DNA of 64,000 nucleotides, taken from assembly GCF_019455385.1 (NCBI RefSeq), contig NZ_JACOFR010000025.1:36548-100547 (forward strand). The letters are read 5' to 3'. Below, one piece after another: positions 1 to 8,849 of this stretch (the stretch's first letter is position 1; the number at the start of each line of letters is the position of its first letter). The translations under genes were made by a program, and so were the position numbers. This DNA comes from Bradyrhizobium sp. BR 10289. Lineage in GTDB: Bacteria > Pseudomonadota > Alphaproteobacteria > Rhizobiales > Xanthobacteraceae. The notes under the pieces were generated by a model. The model was given only the letters and a program-made list of their open reading frames with translations, was not told the origin of the DNA and did no database searches.

Positions 1-1
1 C

Positions 2-1336
2 GATGCGCGCGCGATCATGTTCGCGGTGCTGATGCCGGAGGCCGCGCTTTATTACGGCCTGCTGATGGCCAAGGTCGCGCCCGACGTCGCCATGATCCCG
101 TTCGCGGTGGCGATGATGTGGTCGCTGGTGCGGCTCGCGCAAAGCGGCGACGGACGCTGGTGGATCGCGGCCGGCCTGTTCGCGGGGTTGTCGATGCTGT
201 CGAAATTCACCGCGATCATGTTCGCGCCCGCGGTCGCCGCCTTTGTGCTGGTGCCGGATTGGCGCGGGCGCTGGCTGCGCAGCCCGTACCCTTATCTCGC
301 GGTGCTGGTTGCAATTGCCGTGTTCTCGCCGGTGCTGATCTGGAACGCGCAGCACGACTGGGCCTCGTTCCGTTTCCAGGGCGTGCGCGCCACCGCCAAT
401 TACGGCATCTCGCTGCGCACGATCGGCGATTACATCGGTCTGCAATTCGGCCTGGTCGGATTCGTCATGCTGCCGGTGGTGCTGACAGGGCTGGTGCTGA
501 CGGCGTGGCGCGGCATCCGCACGCGTGAGCCGGTTGCGATTTTGCTCTCCACCGCAGTGCTGGTGCCGTTCCTCTACTTCTTGTTCAAGTCGCTGACGCT
601 CCGGGTGGGGGACACCTGGCCGATGTTCATGTGGCCGGTCGGCTTTGCCGCCGCCGCCGTCAATTTCGTGATGCTCTCGCGTGAAAACTGGCCGGCGCGG
701 CTGATCCGGTCGAGCCTGTTCTGGGTCAGGACGGCAATCATCTCGGGCATCGCCTTCGTCGTCATCGTATTCCTCTACTACGTGGCCACGCCCTGGAATC
801 TCCTCGGCAAGATTGATCCGATCGGTGGCGAGGCCGGCTATGAGCAGGTCGCGGCCCGCGTGCAGACCGCGCTCGACGAAACAGGCGCAACCTGGATCGC
901 CACCACGGACTACCGTACCTACGCCATGATGCGCTGGCTGTTCCGTGGCCGCGTGCCGGTGATTGAGCTCACCGAGCGCGGCCGCTTCCAGGATTTCGCT
1001 GATCCCGGCATGGACAGGATCAGGGGGCACGCCGGCATCTATGTCGGCCGCGAGCCCGACGACCGTGCATCGATATGGGATTCGATCCCGGCCAGGCGCG
1101 AGCAACTCGGCAAGGTCGAACGCCGCTGGCGCGGCGTTCTCTCGGATACCTATGTGATCGAGAAGCTCTCCGGCTGGACCCCGGAGCTGTCGCCGCCGAA
1201 GGACTCGCCGCTGTTCCAGTGGAAGGTGCTGGCGGGAGTTCTCCCTTCTCCCCTTGTGGGAGAAGGTGGCATAGGCGGCCTTCGGCCGCCGTTCCTAAGA
1301 ACGCCGAAGCGAAGCTTCGGCTATGGCGCCGGATGA
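2..1336 (+). CDS. Glycosyltransferase family 39 (ArnT/PMT-like), 5'-truncated by window
   Basis: Integral membrane glycosyltransferase of the polyprenyl-phosphate-sugar-using GT39 type; the visible 444 residues hold repeated hydrophobic segments and no soluble catalytic fold. The reading frame is open to the window edge and the protein begins inside a typical GT39 membrane region (ARAIMFAVLMPEAALYYGLL), so the true start and the catalytic N-terminal loop lie upstream. The family transfers a sugar from a lipid carrier on the periplasmic face; acceptor unknown. The last roughly 33 codons (from about 1237) are read out of an intergenic palindromic repeat, so the native C-terminus was probably nearer residue 410. 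Confidence is good for the family, low for substrate. Confidence 0.75.
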   Translation, partial: DARAIMFAVLMPEAALYYGLLMAKVAPDVAMIPFAVAMMWSLVRLAQSGDGRWWIAAGLFAGLSMLSKFTAIMFAPAVAAFVLVPDWRGRWLRSPYPYLAVLVAIAVFSPVLIWNAQHDWASFRFQGVRATANYGISLRTIGDYIGLQFGLVGFVMLPVVLTGLVLTAWRGIRTREPVAILLSTAVLVPFLYFLFKSLTLRVGDTWPMFMWPVGFAAAAVNFVMLSRENWPARLIRSSLFWVRTAIISGIAFVVIVFLYYVATPWNLLGKIDPIGGEAGYEQVAARVQTALDETGATWIATTDYRTYAMMRWLFRGRVPVIELTERGRFQDFADPGMDRIRGHAGIYVGREPDDRASIWDSIPARREQLGKVERRWRGVLSDTYVIEKLSGWTPELSPPKDSPLFQWKVLAGVLPSPLVGEGGIGGLRPPFLRTPKRSFGYGAG

Positions 1337-1436
1337 GGGGTATCTATCCATACGGATAGATTTGCATTGGCGAGAGATACCCCTCGCCCGTCTCGCCGCT
1401 CTGCGGCGAGCCACCCTCTCCCACAAGGGGAGAGGG
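1244..1436. repeat. Bradyrhizobium-type intergenic inverted repeat (family R1)
   Basis: The ends are inverted copies of each other: CTTCTCCCCTTGTGGGAGAAG on the left and CTCTCCCACAAGGGGAGAG on the right, about 190 bases apart. The element sits between the GT39 gene and the end of the YcjF gene and its left part is translated as the C-terminus of GT39. Similar elements occur at 13052, 14855, 24566 and 27085. Confidence 0.75.
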
Positions 1437-1459
1437 TGCACCGACCGTGAGGCGAAGGA

Positions 1460-2488
1460 CTACTCCTCCTCGTCCTTCTTCCGCAACAGATCCGTCGCGA
1501 GGTCCGACAGTTTTGGCGGCGGCAGTGCCGCGAACGGCAGCGGCCGCGTCACGTCGATCGCGGCGAGGCCCAGCCGAGCCGTCAGCAGCCCGTTCAGCAT
1601 ACCTTCGCCCAGCCGCTGCGACAGCTTTGCCGCGATGCCATGGCCGAGCATCTGCTGCACCAGGCTGTCGCTCGCGGCCATGCCGCCGGTGATGGCGAGG
1701 TGGGCGATGACGTGACGGAGCAGGCGGATCATGCCGAGCGCGCCGGGGCGGCCGCCGTAGAGATAAGCGAGCTGGCGGATCAGGCGCAGCGCGGCGACGA
1801 ATACGAACAGCACGTCGATCGCGGCGCGGGGCGAGACCGCCGTCACGATCGAGACTTTTTGCGCGGCTGAGGACACCAGCCGCCGCGCCTCGGCATCCAG
1901 CGGCGACATCAATTCGCGCTCGGCAAGGCGGATCATGTCGGCGCCGTCGATGATCTCGCCGGTGTGGCTCTCCAGCGTGGCACGGGCGCGCGCGAGCTGC
2001 GGGTTCTGATGCGCGATCTTGAGGAGGTCCTGCACGATGACGCGGCTCTCCTTGCGGTCGTCGCTGGCAAGGACTGTGGCCGCGCGCGCATGCAGCTTCT
2101 CGATCGTCGCAAGGCGCGCCAGGCCAAAGGCCTCGCGGCCGACCACCACCGCGAGCGCAAGCGCAGTGACGAAGGCGAAGGCAGTGCCAACGATGCCGAG
2201 CGTTTCGCTGCGCGCGAACAGATCCTCGATCAGATGCACGACGCCGAGACCAGTTCCGAGCAGCGTCAGCCCGGCAAGGCCGGACCAGAACAGCGCGCCC
2301 CAGGGAAAGCCGCGCCGTGTGGGCAGCGCTGCCTCGATCGGCACCGGCAGCGCCTGGGGATCGTGCTCCGGCGTGATCTGGATCATGGTGCGGCCAAGCC
2401 GCGCCGTCTCGTCGGCCTCGGTGACGACGACGCCGGGATCGTCGAGCCGGAATGTCGCCGGCCGCCGCGGCTGGGATCGGTCGTTCAT
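1460..2488 (-). CDS. YcjF/TIGR01620 family inner-membrane protein (DUF697)
   Basis: A 342-residue protein with two adjacent hydrophobic helices (about residues 62-85 and 97-117) followed by a long helical C-terminal domain with a DUF697-type glycine-rich segment (ITGGMAASDSLVQQMLGHG). YcjF proteins are paired with the YcjX P-loop protein and are linked to envelope or phage-shock stress; the biochemical role is unsettled. The start ATG overlaps the TGA of ycjX by four bases, so the pair is translationally coupled. A longer frame extending into ycjX from 3205 exists but lacks family similarity and was not used. Confidence 0.8.
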   Translation of the reverse strand: MNDRSQPRRPATFRLDDPGVVVTEADETARLGRTMIQITPEHDPQALPVPIEAALPTRRGFPWGALFWSGLAGLTLLGTGLGVVHLIEDLFARSETLGIVGTAFAFVTALALAVVVGREAFGLARLATIEKLHARAATVLASDDRKESRVIVQDLLKIAHQNPQLARARATLESHTGEIIDGADMIRLAERELMSPLDAEARRLVSSAAQKVSIVTAVSPRAAIDVLFVFVAALRLIRQLAYLYGGRPGALGMIRLLRHVIAHLAITGGMAASDSLVQQMLGHGIAAKLSQRLGEGMLNGLLTARLGLAAIDVTRPLPFAALPPPKLSDLATDLLRKKDEEE

Positions 2489-3956
2489 GACAGCTTGTCT
2501 CCGATCAGGAACTGCAAGGCACGGTCGAGGCGGATGTGTGGCAGCGTCGGCTCGTCCGTGCCCTCGCGCTCGAGCTTGGGCGGACGGAAGCGCAGAAAGC
2601 GGAAATCGCTCTTCTCGGCGGCTTGCGTCGAGAGCCCGCGGAACGCATCGGAGCCCTTGAACAATGGCTCGGGATCCAGCGGCAGGTCGCCCGGAAAGGT
2701 CGCCACCTCCGTGTTGCCATCGAAAAACTCGCCGCCGGCGCTTTCGCCCGCCGCCGGTGTTCCCAGGATCGAGGGCAATTTGTCGCGGCCATGGGCGACC
2801 TGGGCCTCGCGGGTGGCGCGCACGGCGGCGAGCGCCACGACGTCGATCGCCGCGCCGGTCGTTTCCGCGCGCACCACGGCGCGGGAGACCGCGCGGCGCA
2901 GCACGGCTTCGAGCCGGTCGTGGCTGGAATGATGCAGATGATCCGCCTTGGTGGCCGCGAACAGGATGCGGTCGATGCGCGGCCGGAACAGGCTGGAGAG
3001 GATGGTGCTGCGCCCGACGTTGAAGCAATCGAGAATGCCGGCGAGCGCGGCCTCGAGGTCGTGCAATGCCTCGGGGCCGGAGTTGAACGCGGCGAGCGCA
3101 TCGGCCAGCACGATCTGGCGATCGAGCCGCGCAAAGTGATCCCTGAAGAACGGCCGCACCACGACGTCTTTGTAGGCCTCGAAGCGGCGCACCATCATCG
3201 CCCACAGCGAACCCTCCGGCGCTTGCCCGCCCGCGGGCACGTCGAGCGGCGCAAAGGTCAGCGCCGGGGTGTCGGCGAGATTGCCGGGCATCAGGAAGCG
3301 GCCGGGCGGCAGCAGGCTCATCGCAAAGCGCTCGTCGCGGCAGGCCTGCAGATAGCCCCGGAACAGTTTTGCCGCCGTGAGCGTCGCCTGCTCGTCCTCG
3401 CGTGCCTCAGGCTTCAGCGTTGCAAGATGCGCGTGCCAGTCGGCGGCGAGATGTGCGCGCGGCGCCTCACGCGACAGGGCGAGGCTCTCCGCCGACCATT
3501 GCTCATAACTCTTTTGCAGCAGCGGCAGGTCGAGCAGCCACTCGCCGGGATAGTCGACGATGTCGAGCGTCAGGGTGCGGTCGGCGCCGTTGGGGCGCTG
3601 GTAGTCGATGACGAGGCGCAGCTCGCTGATGTCGACGGTCGAGTTCGGCCAGCGCCGCTCCTCGATCAGCGCGCGCGCAGATGGGTCTCGTAGGCAAAGC
3701 GTGGCACGGCATCGTCGGGCTGCGGCGCCAGATGCGCCCGCGCGATCCGGCCCGAGGCATAGGCCTCGAATACGGGAAACCGGCCGCCGCGGGTGAGGCC
3801 GTGAATTAGTGCGGTGATGAATACGGTCTTACCGGCGCGCGACAGGCCGGTGACGCCAAGCCGTACTGTCGGGTTGAAGAAATGCTCGCCATAGTCGATC
3901 AGCGCGCGGGCCGACACGCGCGCCTCTTCGACCATATCCTGGAAACTGAATGCCAT
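2485..3956 (-). pseudogene. YcjX-like P-loop GTPase (DUF463), single-base frameshift
   Basis: The N-terminal piece (3956 to about 3669) carries the P-loop GLSRAGKT at residues 37-44 and stops at a TGA just after the sequence THLRAR. The other frame is open without a stop from 3669 down to 2485 and continues the protein directly with LIEERRWPNSTVDISELRL, a Walker-B-like stretch DIVDYPGEWLLDLPLL, and the normal C-terminus. Joining the two needs one extra base in the alternating GC run at about 3669-3679. Either the gene is broken in this strain or the assembly lost a base in a slippery GC run. All other family features are intact, so decay must be recent. Forms an operon with the YcjF gene. Confidence 0.75.
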
Positions 3957-4150
3957 ATGAACGTTAATGGATCCTGGGCGGGCGGGATGTGTAACCGTTC
4001 ACAAAAGTGGCAATTGCATGCGGAAAATCAAGCTTCATACTTCCACCGCCTTTGTCGGCAAATCAGCCGATTGAACGACGCGCCGGCCCCTGAAGACCCA
4101 TAGAAGAGGGCATTGTCCCAAGCCTTTGTGCCAAGCCTTTGCGGATTGCC

Positions 4151-4846
4151 ATGACCGTCTTCCAACTGAAACAACTCGCATCCACTTCCGTTCACGCCGC
4201 AGCCGACGTGATCGGCTGGAATTACGACCGCGCCGAGCTGATCGCCGATGGGGTCATCCACGCAGTTGGCGTGTTTTGCGGGACCGTCGCCGCGACCGTG
4301 TTGGTGGTGCTCGCGGTGCTCTATGCCGACGCCACCGATATCGTCGGCGTTTCCATTTACGTCGCCGGCCTGCTCTCGATGCTGGTGCTGTCGGCGACCT
4401 ATAATCTCTGGCCGGTCTCGCCGGTCAAATGGCTGCTGCGCCGCTTCGACCATTCCGCGATCTACCTCCTGATCGCCTCGACCTACACGCCGTTCATCCT
4501 GGAAATAAAGGACAGCGTGTTCGCGCTGGCGCTGCTCGTCTGTGTCTGGTGCGTGGCGATCCTGGGCATCGTGCTGAAGCTTCGCTATCCCGGTCGGTTC
4601 GACCGCGTCGCGGTCGGCATCTATCTCGCGATGGGCTGGAGCGGATTGATGCTCTATGATTCCGTGGTCAAGGCGCTCCCCGCGGTCGCGCTGGGTTTCA
4701 TCCTCGCCGGCGGTCTGCTCTACAGTTTCGGCGTGATCTTTCATGCCTGGCGGCGGCTGCGCTTCCAGAATGCGATCTGGCACGGCTTTGTGTTGGCCGG
4801 CGCAGCATGCCATTATACCGCGGTGCTCGACCTCGTGTTGAGCTGA
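4151..4846 (+). CDS. Hemolysin III family (PAQR/YqfA-like) membrane protein
   Basis: A 231-residue protein with about seven hydrophobic helices and the PAQR/hemolysin III signatures: an early DGVIHAVGV segment containing a metal-type histidine, the central FDHSAIYLLIASTYTPF block, and the C-terminal HGFVLAGAACHY block. Bacterial members are inner-membrane proteins of uncertain function, possibly Zn-dependent hydrolases related to progestin/adipoQ receptors. An upstream in-frame TTG at 4139 exists, but the ATG at 4151 is the more natural start. Followed after 61 bases by an SDR gene on the same strand. Confidence 0.8.
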   Translation: MTVFQLKQLASTSVHAAADVIGWNYDRAELIADGVIHAVGVFCGTVAATVLVVLAVLYADATDIVGVSIYVAGLLSMLVLSATYNLWPVSPVKWLLRRFDHSAIYLLIASTYTPFILEIKDSVFALALLVCVWCVAILGIVLKLRYPGRFDRVAVGIYLAMGWSGLMLYDSVVKALPAVALGFILAGGLLYSFGVIFHAWRRLRFQNAIWHGFVLAGAACHYTAVLDLVLS

Positions 4847-4907
4847 GCAGGAACCGCGGCGCGGAATAAGCGCAGCGGTCCAGAAGCGGTATAAGAGGAG
4901 ACGTCGC

Positions 4908-5702
4908 ATGCAGGTGACCGGCAAGGTCGTGGTCGTCACGGGCGGCGCAAACGGCATCGGCAAGGCGCTGTGCGAGGCTTTTCATAAGGCAGGTGCCGCG
5001 AAGGTCGTGGTCGCGGACATGGACGCCGCCAACGCACGAGCAGTCGCTGCCACCATCGATGGCGCCGCGTTCAAGTGCGACGTCGCGCAGGAAAAGGACA
5101 TCTCCCACGTCATCGAGGAGACCGAGCGGCAGTTCGGACCGATCGCCCTGTTCTGCTCCAATGCCGGCATCGGCGGCGGTTTCGATCCGATGTCGGTCAA
5201 TGCCGGCGGCGCTTCCGACGAGCCGTGGCAGCGCAGCTGGGCGATCCACGTCATGGCGCATGTCTATGCGGCGCGGCATCTCATCCCCCGCATGAAGACG
5301 CGCGGCGGCGGCTATTTCCTCAACACCATCTCGGCCGCGGGCCTGCTGTCGCAGGTCGGCAGCCCAGCTTATTCCACGACCAAGCACGCCGCGGTCGGCT
5401 TTGCCGAAAACCTCGCGATCTCGCACAAGGCCGACAACATCAAGGTCTCGATCCTCTGTCCGCAGGGCGTCGACACCAACATGCTGCGCTCGATCCCCAA
5501 GGGCCCGCAATCCGGCGATGGCGATCTCACGCCGGAGCAGGTCGCGAGGGACGTGCTTGCGGGCCTTGCGGAGGAAACGTTCCTGATCCTGCCGCACCCG
5601 CAGGTGCTCGGCTACATGCGCAAGAAGACCGAGAATTACGATCGCTGGATCGGGGGCATGGCGAAGATCCAGGCGAAGATGCGGGAAGAGTTTGGGACGT
5701 AG
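4908..5702 (+). CDS. SDR family NAD(P)-dependent oxidoreductase
   Basis: A classical short-chain dehydrogenase of 264 residues. The cofactor loop TGGANGIG is at residues 11-18, the NAG motif lies in SNAGIGGG, and the catalytic pair is Y155-x3-K159 (AYSTTKHA). The start is supported by AGAGGAG seven bases upstream. The C-terminal segment after residue 200 (LPHPQVLGYMRKK) is typical of SDRs acting on acyl or aromatic alcohols in Bradyrhizobium, but the substrate cannot be read from sequence. Gene context (hemolysin III-like upstream, MarR/SDR downstream) does not define a pathway. Confidence 0.8.
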   Translation: MQVTGKVVVVTGGANGIGKALCEAFHKAGAAKVVVADMDAANARAVAATIDGAAFKCDVAQEKDISHVIEETERQFGPIALFCSNAGIGGGFDPMSVNAGGASDEPWQRSWAIHVMAHVYAARHLIPRMKTRGGGYFLNTISAAGLLSQVGSPAYSTTKHAAVGFAENLAISHKADNIKVSILCPQGVDTNMLRSIPKGPQSGDGDLTPEQVARDVLAGLAEETFLILPHPQVLGYMRKKTENYDRWIGGMAKIQAKMREEFGT

Positions 5703-5725
5703 GGGGGACGCTTCCACAGTTGATG

Positions 5726-5834
5726 CTGTCATGCTCCGCGAAAGCGGGGCATCCAGTACGCCGTGGCTTATCGGTTCTATCACCACCGTCTCGGAGTACT
5801 GGATCGCCCGGTCAAGCCGGGCGATGACACCGAG
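5726..5834. repeat. Intergenic inverted repeat (family R4)
   Basis: Inverted segments GCATCCAGTAC (about 5749) and GAGTACTGGATC (about 5794) with an outer GCGGGGCAT / GCCCGGTC shoulder. It lies between the SDR gene and the convergent MarR gene and has no coding content. Confidence 0.5.
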
Positions 5835-5865
5835 AATATAGAAGCAGCTTCAACAACCCAGCGGG

Positions 5866-6327
5866 CTACGTCACTGCTTTCTCCTTATCCACGACCCGAC
5901 TCTCCCGCAACGCCCGCGCATAAAGCATCATCCCCTCGCGCACCGTGCGCTGCTCCGCTTCCGTCAGCACCGCCAGCGCGCCGCTCACCTGCTGCCGGCC
6001 GAACGCATGCAGCGCCTCCAGCGTGCGCCGGCCCTTCGCCGTCAGCGACAGCTTCTTGCTGCGCGCATCCGCCTCGTCCGGCGTCTCGCGCAACTCGCCG
6101 CAATCGATCAGCTTGCGCACCAGGCGGCTGACGCTGGACTTCTCCAGAAGCAGAAAATCGGCCAGCTCGCCTGAAGTCATGGGGCCGCGGATGCCGATCT
6201 CCAGGATCGTGTGCACGGCCGACGGCGGATAATCCGACGCCGCCACCGTCGCATCCATGAAGCCGAGCTCGCGCACCATCAACCGCGAAGCGGCGCGGAT
6301 GTCATCGATCAGTGCAAGCCCGGCCAT
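5866..6327 (-). CDS. MarR family transcriptional regulator
   Basis: A 153-residue winged-helix regulator. The DNA-binding core is SGELADFLLLEKSSVSRLVRKLIDCGELRE followed by the wing DARSKKLSLTAKGRRTLE, the standard MarR arrangement. It is divergent from the SDR gene at 6403 and a perfect palindrome lies between them, so autorepression and control of the SDR are likely. An in-frame ATG also exists at 6340-6342, but that codon is inside the palindrome; the ATG at 6325-6327 is preceded by GGAAAG and leaves the palindrome in the promoter, so it is preferred. The ligand is unknown. Confidence 0.85.
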   Translation of the reverse strand: MAGLALIDDIRAASRLMVRELGFMDATVAASDYPPSAVHTILEIGIRGPMTSGELADFLLLEKSSVSRLVRKLIDCGELRETPDEADARSKKLSLTAKGRRTLEALHAFGRQQVSGALAVLTEAEQRTVREGMMLYARALRESRVVDKEKAVT

Positions 6328-6339
6328 CTTGACTTTCCG

Positions 6340-6366
6340 CATATAGTTGTATCATACAACTATATG
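6340..6366. promoter_or_regulatory. MarR-type palindromic operator
   Basis: A 27-base perfect palindrome: left arm CATATAGTTGTAT, one central base, right arm ATACAACTATATG. The TTGTAT/ATACAA core is of the kind bound by MarR dimers. It lies 36 bases upstream of the SDR start at 6403 and 12 bases upstream of the preferred MarR start, so one site could repress both. Confidence 0.75.
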
Positions 6367-6402
6367 TGCGCAGCGACGCGCGCAAGCGTTTTGGAGCGGG
6401 TC

Positions 6403-7179
6403 ATGAGCGGAACTTTGCCTTCTGGTCAGCGGATGAGGGGCAAGGTCTGCCTCGTCACGGGCGGCGGCACCGGCATCGGCCGCGCCACGGCCCTGCGGAT
6501 GGCGTCCGAAGGCGCTGAGGCGATCCTCGTGGCCGGCCGGCGCGAAGCCGAGATCGAGGCCACAGCCGCCGCATGCCGTGAACTGGGCACCGACGCGATC
6601 GCGATCAAGGCCGACATCACCAAAGAGGACGACGTCGCGCGTCTCGTGGCGAGGTCCGTCGAGCGCTGCGGCCGGCTCGACGTCGCCTTCAACAATGCCG
6701 GCTTCCAGGAACGCCGCGCGCCGCTGGAGGAGCAGGGCACTGAGATCTACGACACCGTGTTCGACACCAATGTCCGCGCGCTATTCCTGTGCCTGCGCCA
6801 CCAATTGCCGGCGATGCTGGCAAAAGGAAGTGGCACCATCGTCGTCAATGCCTCCGTCAGCGGTGTGCGCAACCCCAATCCGGGCTTTTCGCTTTATTCG
6901 GCTTCCAAGGCGGCCGCGATCTCGCTGACCCGCTCGGCGGCGATGGAGAACGCGCCGCGCGGCGTCCGCATCAACGCCATCGCGCCCGGCCGCGTCGTCA
7001 CCGACATGATGCTGCGCTCAGGCGTCGGCGATATCGCAACGGTGAGCGCCGGCCTGCCGCTGCGGCGGATGGGAAGCCCGGAGGAGGTGGCGGAAGCCGT
7101 GGTGTGGCTGTCGTCGGATGCGTCATCCTACGTCGTCGGGCATGTGCTCGCGGCGGACGGGGGATTTCTGGCGTCGTAA
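6403..7179 (+). CDS. SDR family oxidoreductase (FabG-like)
   Basis: A 258-residue classical SDR. TGGGTGIG is at residues 19-26, NNAGFQ marks the NNAG motif, and the catalytic Y165-x3-K169 lies in SLYSASKAA. The ending GHVLAADGGFLAS is the usual FabG-type C-terminus. Start chosen at the ATG preceded by TTGGAGCGGG; a longer frame runs upstream through the operator and the MarR coding region and is unlikely. Control by the divergent MarR protein is inferred from the shared palindromic operator. Confidence 0.85.
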   Translation: MSGTLPSGQRMRGKVCLVTGGGTGIGRATALRMASEGAEAILVAGRREAEIEATAAACRELGTDAIAIKADITKEDDVARLVARSVERCGRLDVAFNNAGFQERRAPLEEQGTEIYDTVFDTNVRALFLCLRHQLPAMLAKGSGTIVVNASVSGVRNPNPGFSLYSASKAAAISLTRSAAMENAPRGVRINAIAPGRVVTDMMLRSGVGDIATVSAGLPLRRMGSPEEVAEAVVWLSSDASSYVVGHVLAADGGFLAS

Positions 7180-7183
7180 GGCG

Positions 7184-8806
7184 TCAATGCTTCTGCCCGT
7201 ACAGCACCGGCACCGCCGAATCCACGACGACCTCCACGAGGCTCGTCCCCTCATACGTCATCCCGTGCTTGAGCGCCTCGCCAAGCTCCGCGGCCTCGCT
7301 CACCCGCACCGCATGGCAGCCCATGCCTTCGGCGAGCCGGACGAAATCGATGCCCGGCAGCTCAAGGCCCGGCACGTTCCGCACCTGCATCACCTGGCTG
7401 AACGAGCGCATCGCGCCGTAGCCGGAATTGTTGATGACGACGATGGTCAGCGGCAGTTTTCGCTGCGCGGCGGTCCACAGCGCCTGGATCGAATACATCG
7501 CCGAGCCGTCGCCGATCAGGCACACGGTGCGGCTATTCGGCTTGCCGAGGGCCATGCCGACGGCGGCGGGCAAGGAGTAGCCGAGGCCGCCGCTCGACAT
7601 CGTGTAAAAACTGTCCTGACCACGCATCGGCAGGAACTTTTGCATTGCTGGCCGATGCGAGGGCACTTCCTCGACGAGTGATGCGTCATCCGGCATCGCC
7701 TTGGACAGTGAGTGCAACAGGAATTCCACCGGCAGGGGATCGGCGGCTTGCGGCGCTGGCGGCAATGTGCGGCCCTTTGGTGTGGCACGCTTGCTCTCCG
7801 GCAGCAAATCGAGCAGCAGGCTGAGCGCCGGCTTCATCGTCGCGATGATGCTGGTGCCAACCGGCGTCACCGCCGCCGCATCCGCATCATCGGTGATCTG
7901 GAAGATCGTCGCGCCGCCGTCAAAAATCGCGGCATGACCCTCGACATGGAACGTGAACACGGGTGCGCCAATCACGACGACCAGGTCGTGCTCGCGCAGC
8001 GCGTCCGAGAGCTGCGCCGGTGAAGCATGCAAAAAGCCCGCGAATTGCGGGTGACGCTCCGGGAACGAGCAGCGTGCCGAGAACGGACTGACCCAGACGA
8101 TCGCCTTCGCCTTCTCGGCGACGCGCACCATCAGGTCCACCGCGCCGGCGCGGTCGATGCCGGGGCCGACCACGAAGGCAGGGTGCTTTGCCCAACCGAG
8201 CGCCGCGACCAGCGCTTTCATCGCGTCCGGCTCGGGCCCGATCTCGCGGCTGACCCTGCGCGCCTCGATGGGAGCCGTCGCATGCGTCCAGTCGTCGATC
8301 GGGATCGACACGAAGGTCGGCCCGCACGGCGGCTGCATCGCGGTGTAATAGGCGCGCGCGATCGCGGCGGGCACGTCCTCGGGCCGCGCCGGCTCGACGC
8401 TGTATTTCACATAGGGCCGCGGAAACTCAGAGGCGCGCTCGGCGTAGAGGAATGCCTGTAGCGGCAGGATCGAGCGCGCCTGCTGGCCGGCGGTGATGAC
8501 GAGCGGCGTCTGGTTGCGGTGCGCGGTGTAGATATTGCCGAGCGCATTGCCGACGCCGGCGGCCGAGTGCAGATTGACGAAGCCGGCATTGCGCGTCGCC
8601 TGAGCGTAGCCGTCGGCCATGCCGACCGCAGACGCCTCCTGCAGCGCCAGCACGTAGTCGATGTCATTAGGCCAGTCGGAGAGGAACGGCAGCTCGGTCG
8701 AGCCAGGATTGCCGAACACCTTTCTGATGCCGAAGGCACGCAGCAGGTCGAGCGTCGCCTGCTTCACGGTGACGGACTTGCTGCCGGTCTTGCCGTTCTT
8801 GGCCAT
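7184..8806 (-). CDS. mdlC: Thiamine-diphosphate decarboxylase, benzoylformate decarboxylase-like
   Basis: A 540-residue ThDP enzyme. The residues that define benzoylformate decarboxylase are present with a constant offset of ten from the Pseudomonas putida enzyme: S36 in GNPGSTE, E57 in LQEASAVG and H80 in NLHSAAGVG; the second histidine is in GAPVFTFHVEG. The ThDP/Mg site is GDGSAMYS...NNSGYGAM. The family turns 2-oxo acids such as benzoylformate into aldehyde plus CO2; whether the substrate here is aromatic is inferred only. It is the last gene of the LysR-linked operon, 43 bases after the MaoC gene. The ATG has GAGAGGGA upstream; a TTG 18 bases earlier is ignored. Confidence 0.75.
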   Translation of the reverse strand: MAKNGKTGSKSVTVKQATLDLLRAFGIRKVFGNPGSTELPFLSDWPNDIDYVLALQEASAVGMADGYAQATRNAGFVNLHSAAGVGNALGNIYTAHRNQTPLVITAGQQARSILPLQAFLYAERASEFPRPYVKYSVEPARPEDVPAAIARAYYTAMQPPCGPTFVSIPIDDWTHATAPIEARRVSREIGPEPDAMKALVAALGWAKHPAFVVGPGIDRAGAVDLMVRVAEKAKAIVWVSPFSARCSFPERHPQFAGFLHASPAQLSDALREHDLVVVIGAPVFTFHVEGHAAIFDGGATIFQITDDADAAAVTPVGTSIIATMKPALSLLLDLLPESKRATPKGRTLPPAPQAADPLPVEFLLHSLSKAMPDDASLVEEVPSHRPAMQKFLPMRGQDSFYTMSSGGLGYSLPAAVGMALGKPNSRTVCLIGDGSAMYSIQALWTAAQRKLPLTIVVINNSGYGAMRSFSQVMQVRNVPGLELPGIDFVRLAEGMGCHAVRVSEAAELGEALKHGMTYEGTSLVEVVVDSAVPVLYGQKH

Positions 8807-8849
8807 GGTTTCCGTCCCTCTCAATTCCTCGGGGTGAGGGTCTAACAGA

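Noticed and set aside
1460..3205. 581-codon minus frame spanning YcjF and part of ycjX
   Set aside because: Only the 3' 342 codons match a family; the upstream part is an alternate frame of ycjX and is arginine-rich noise.
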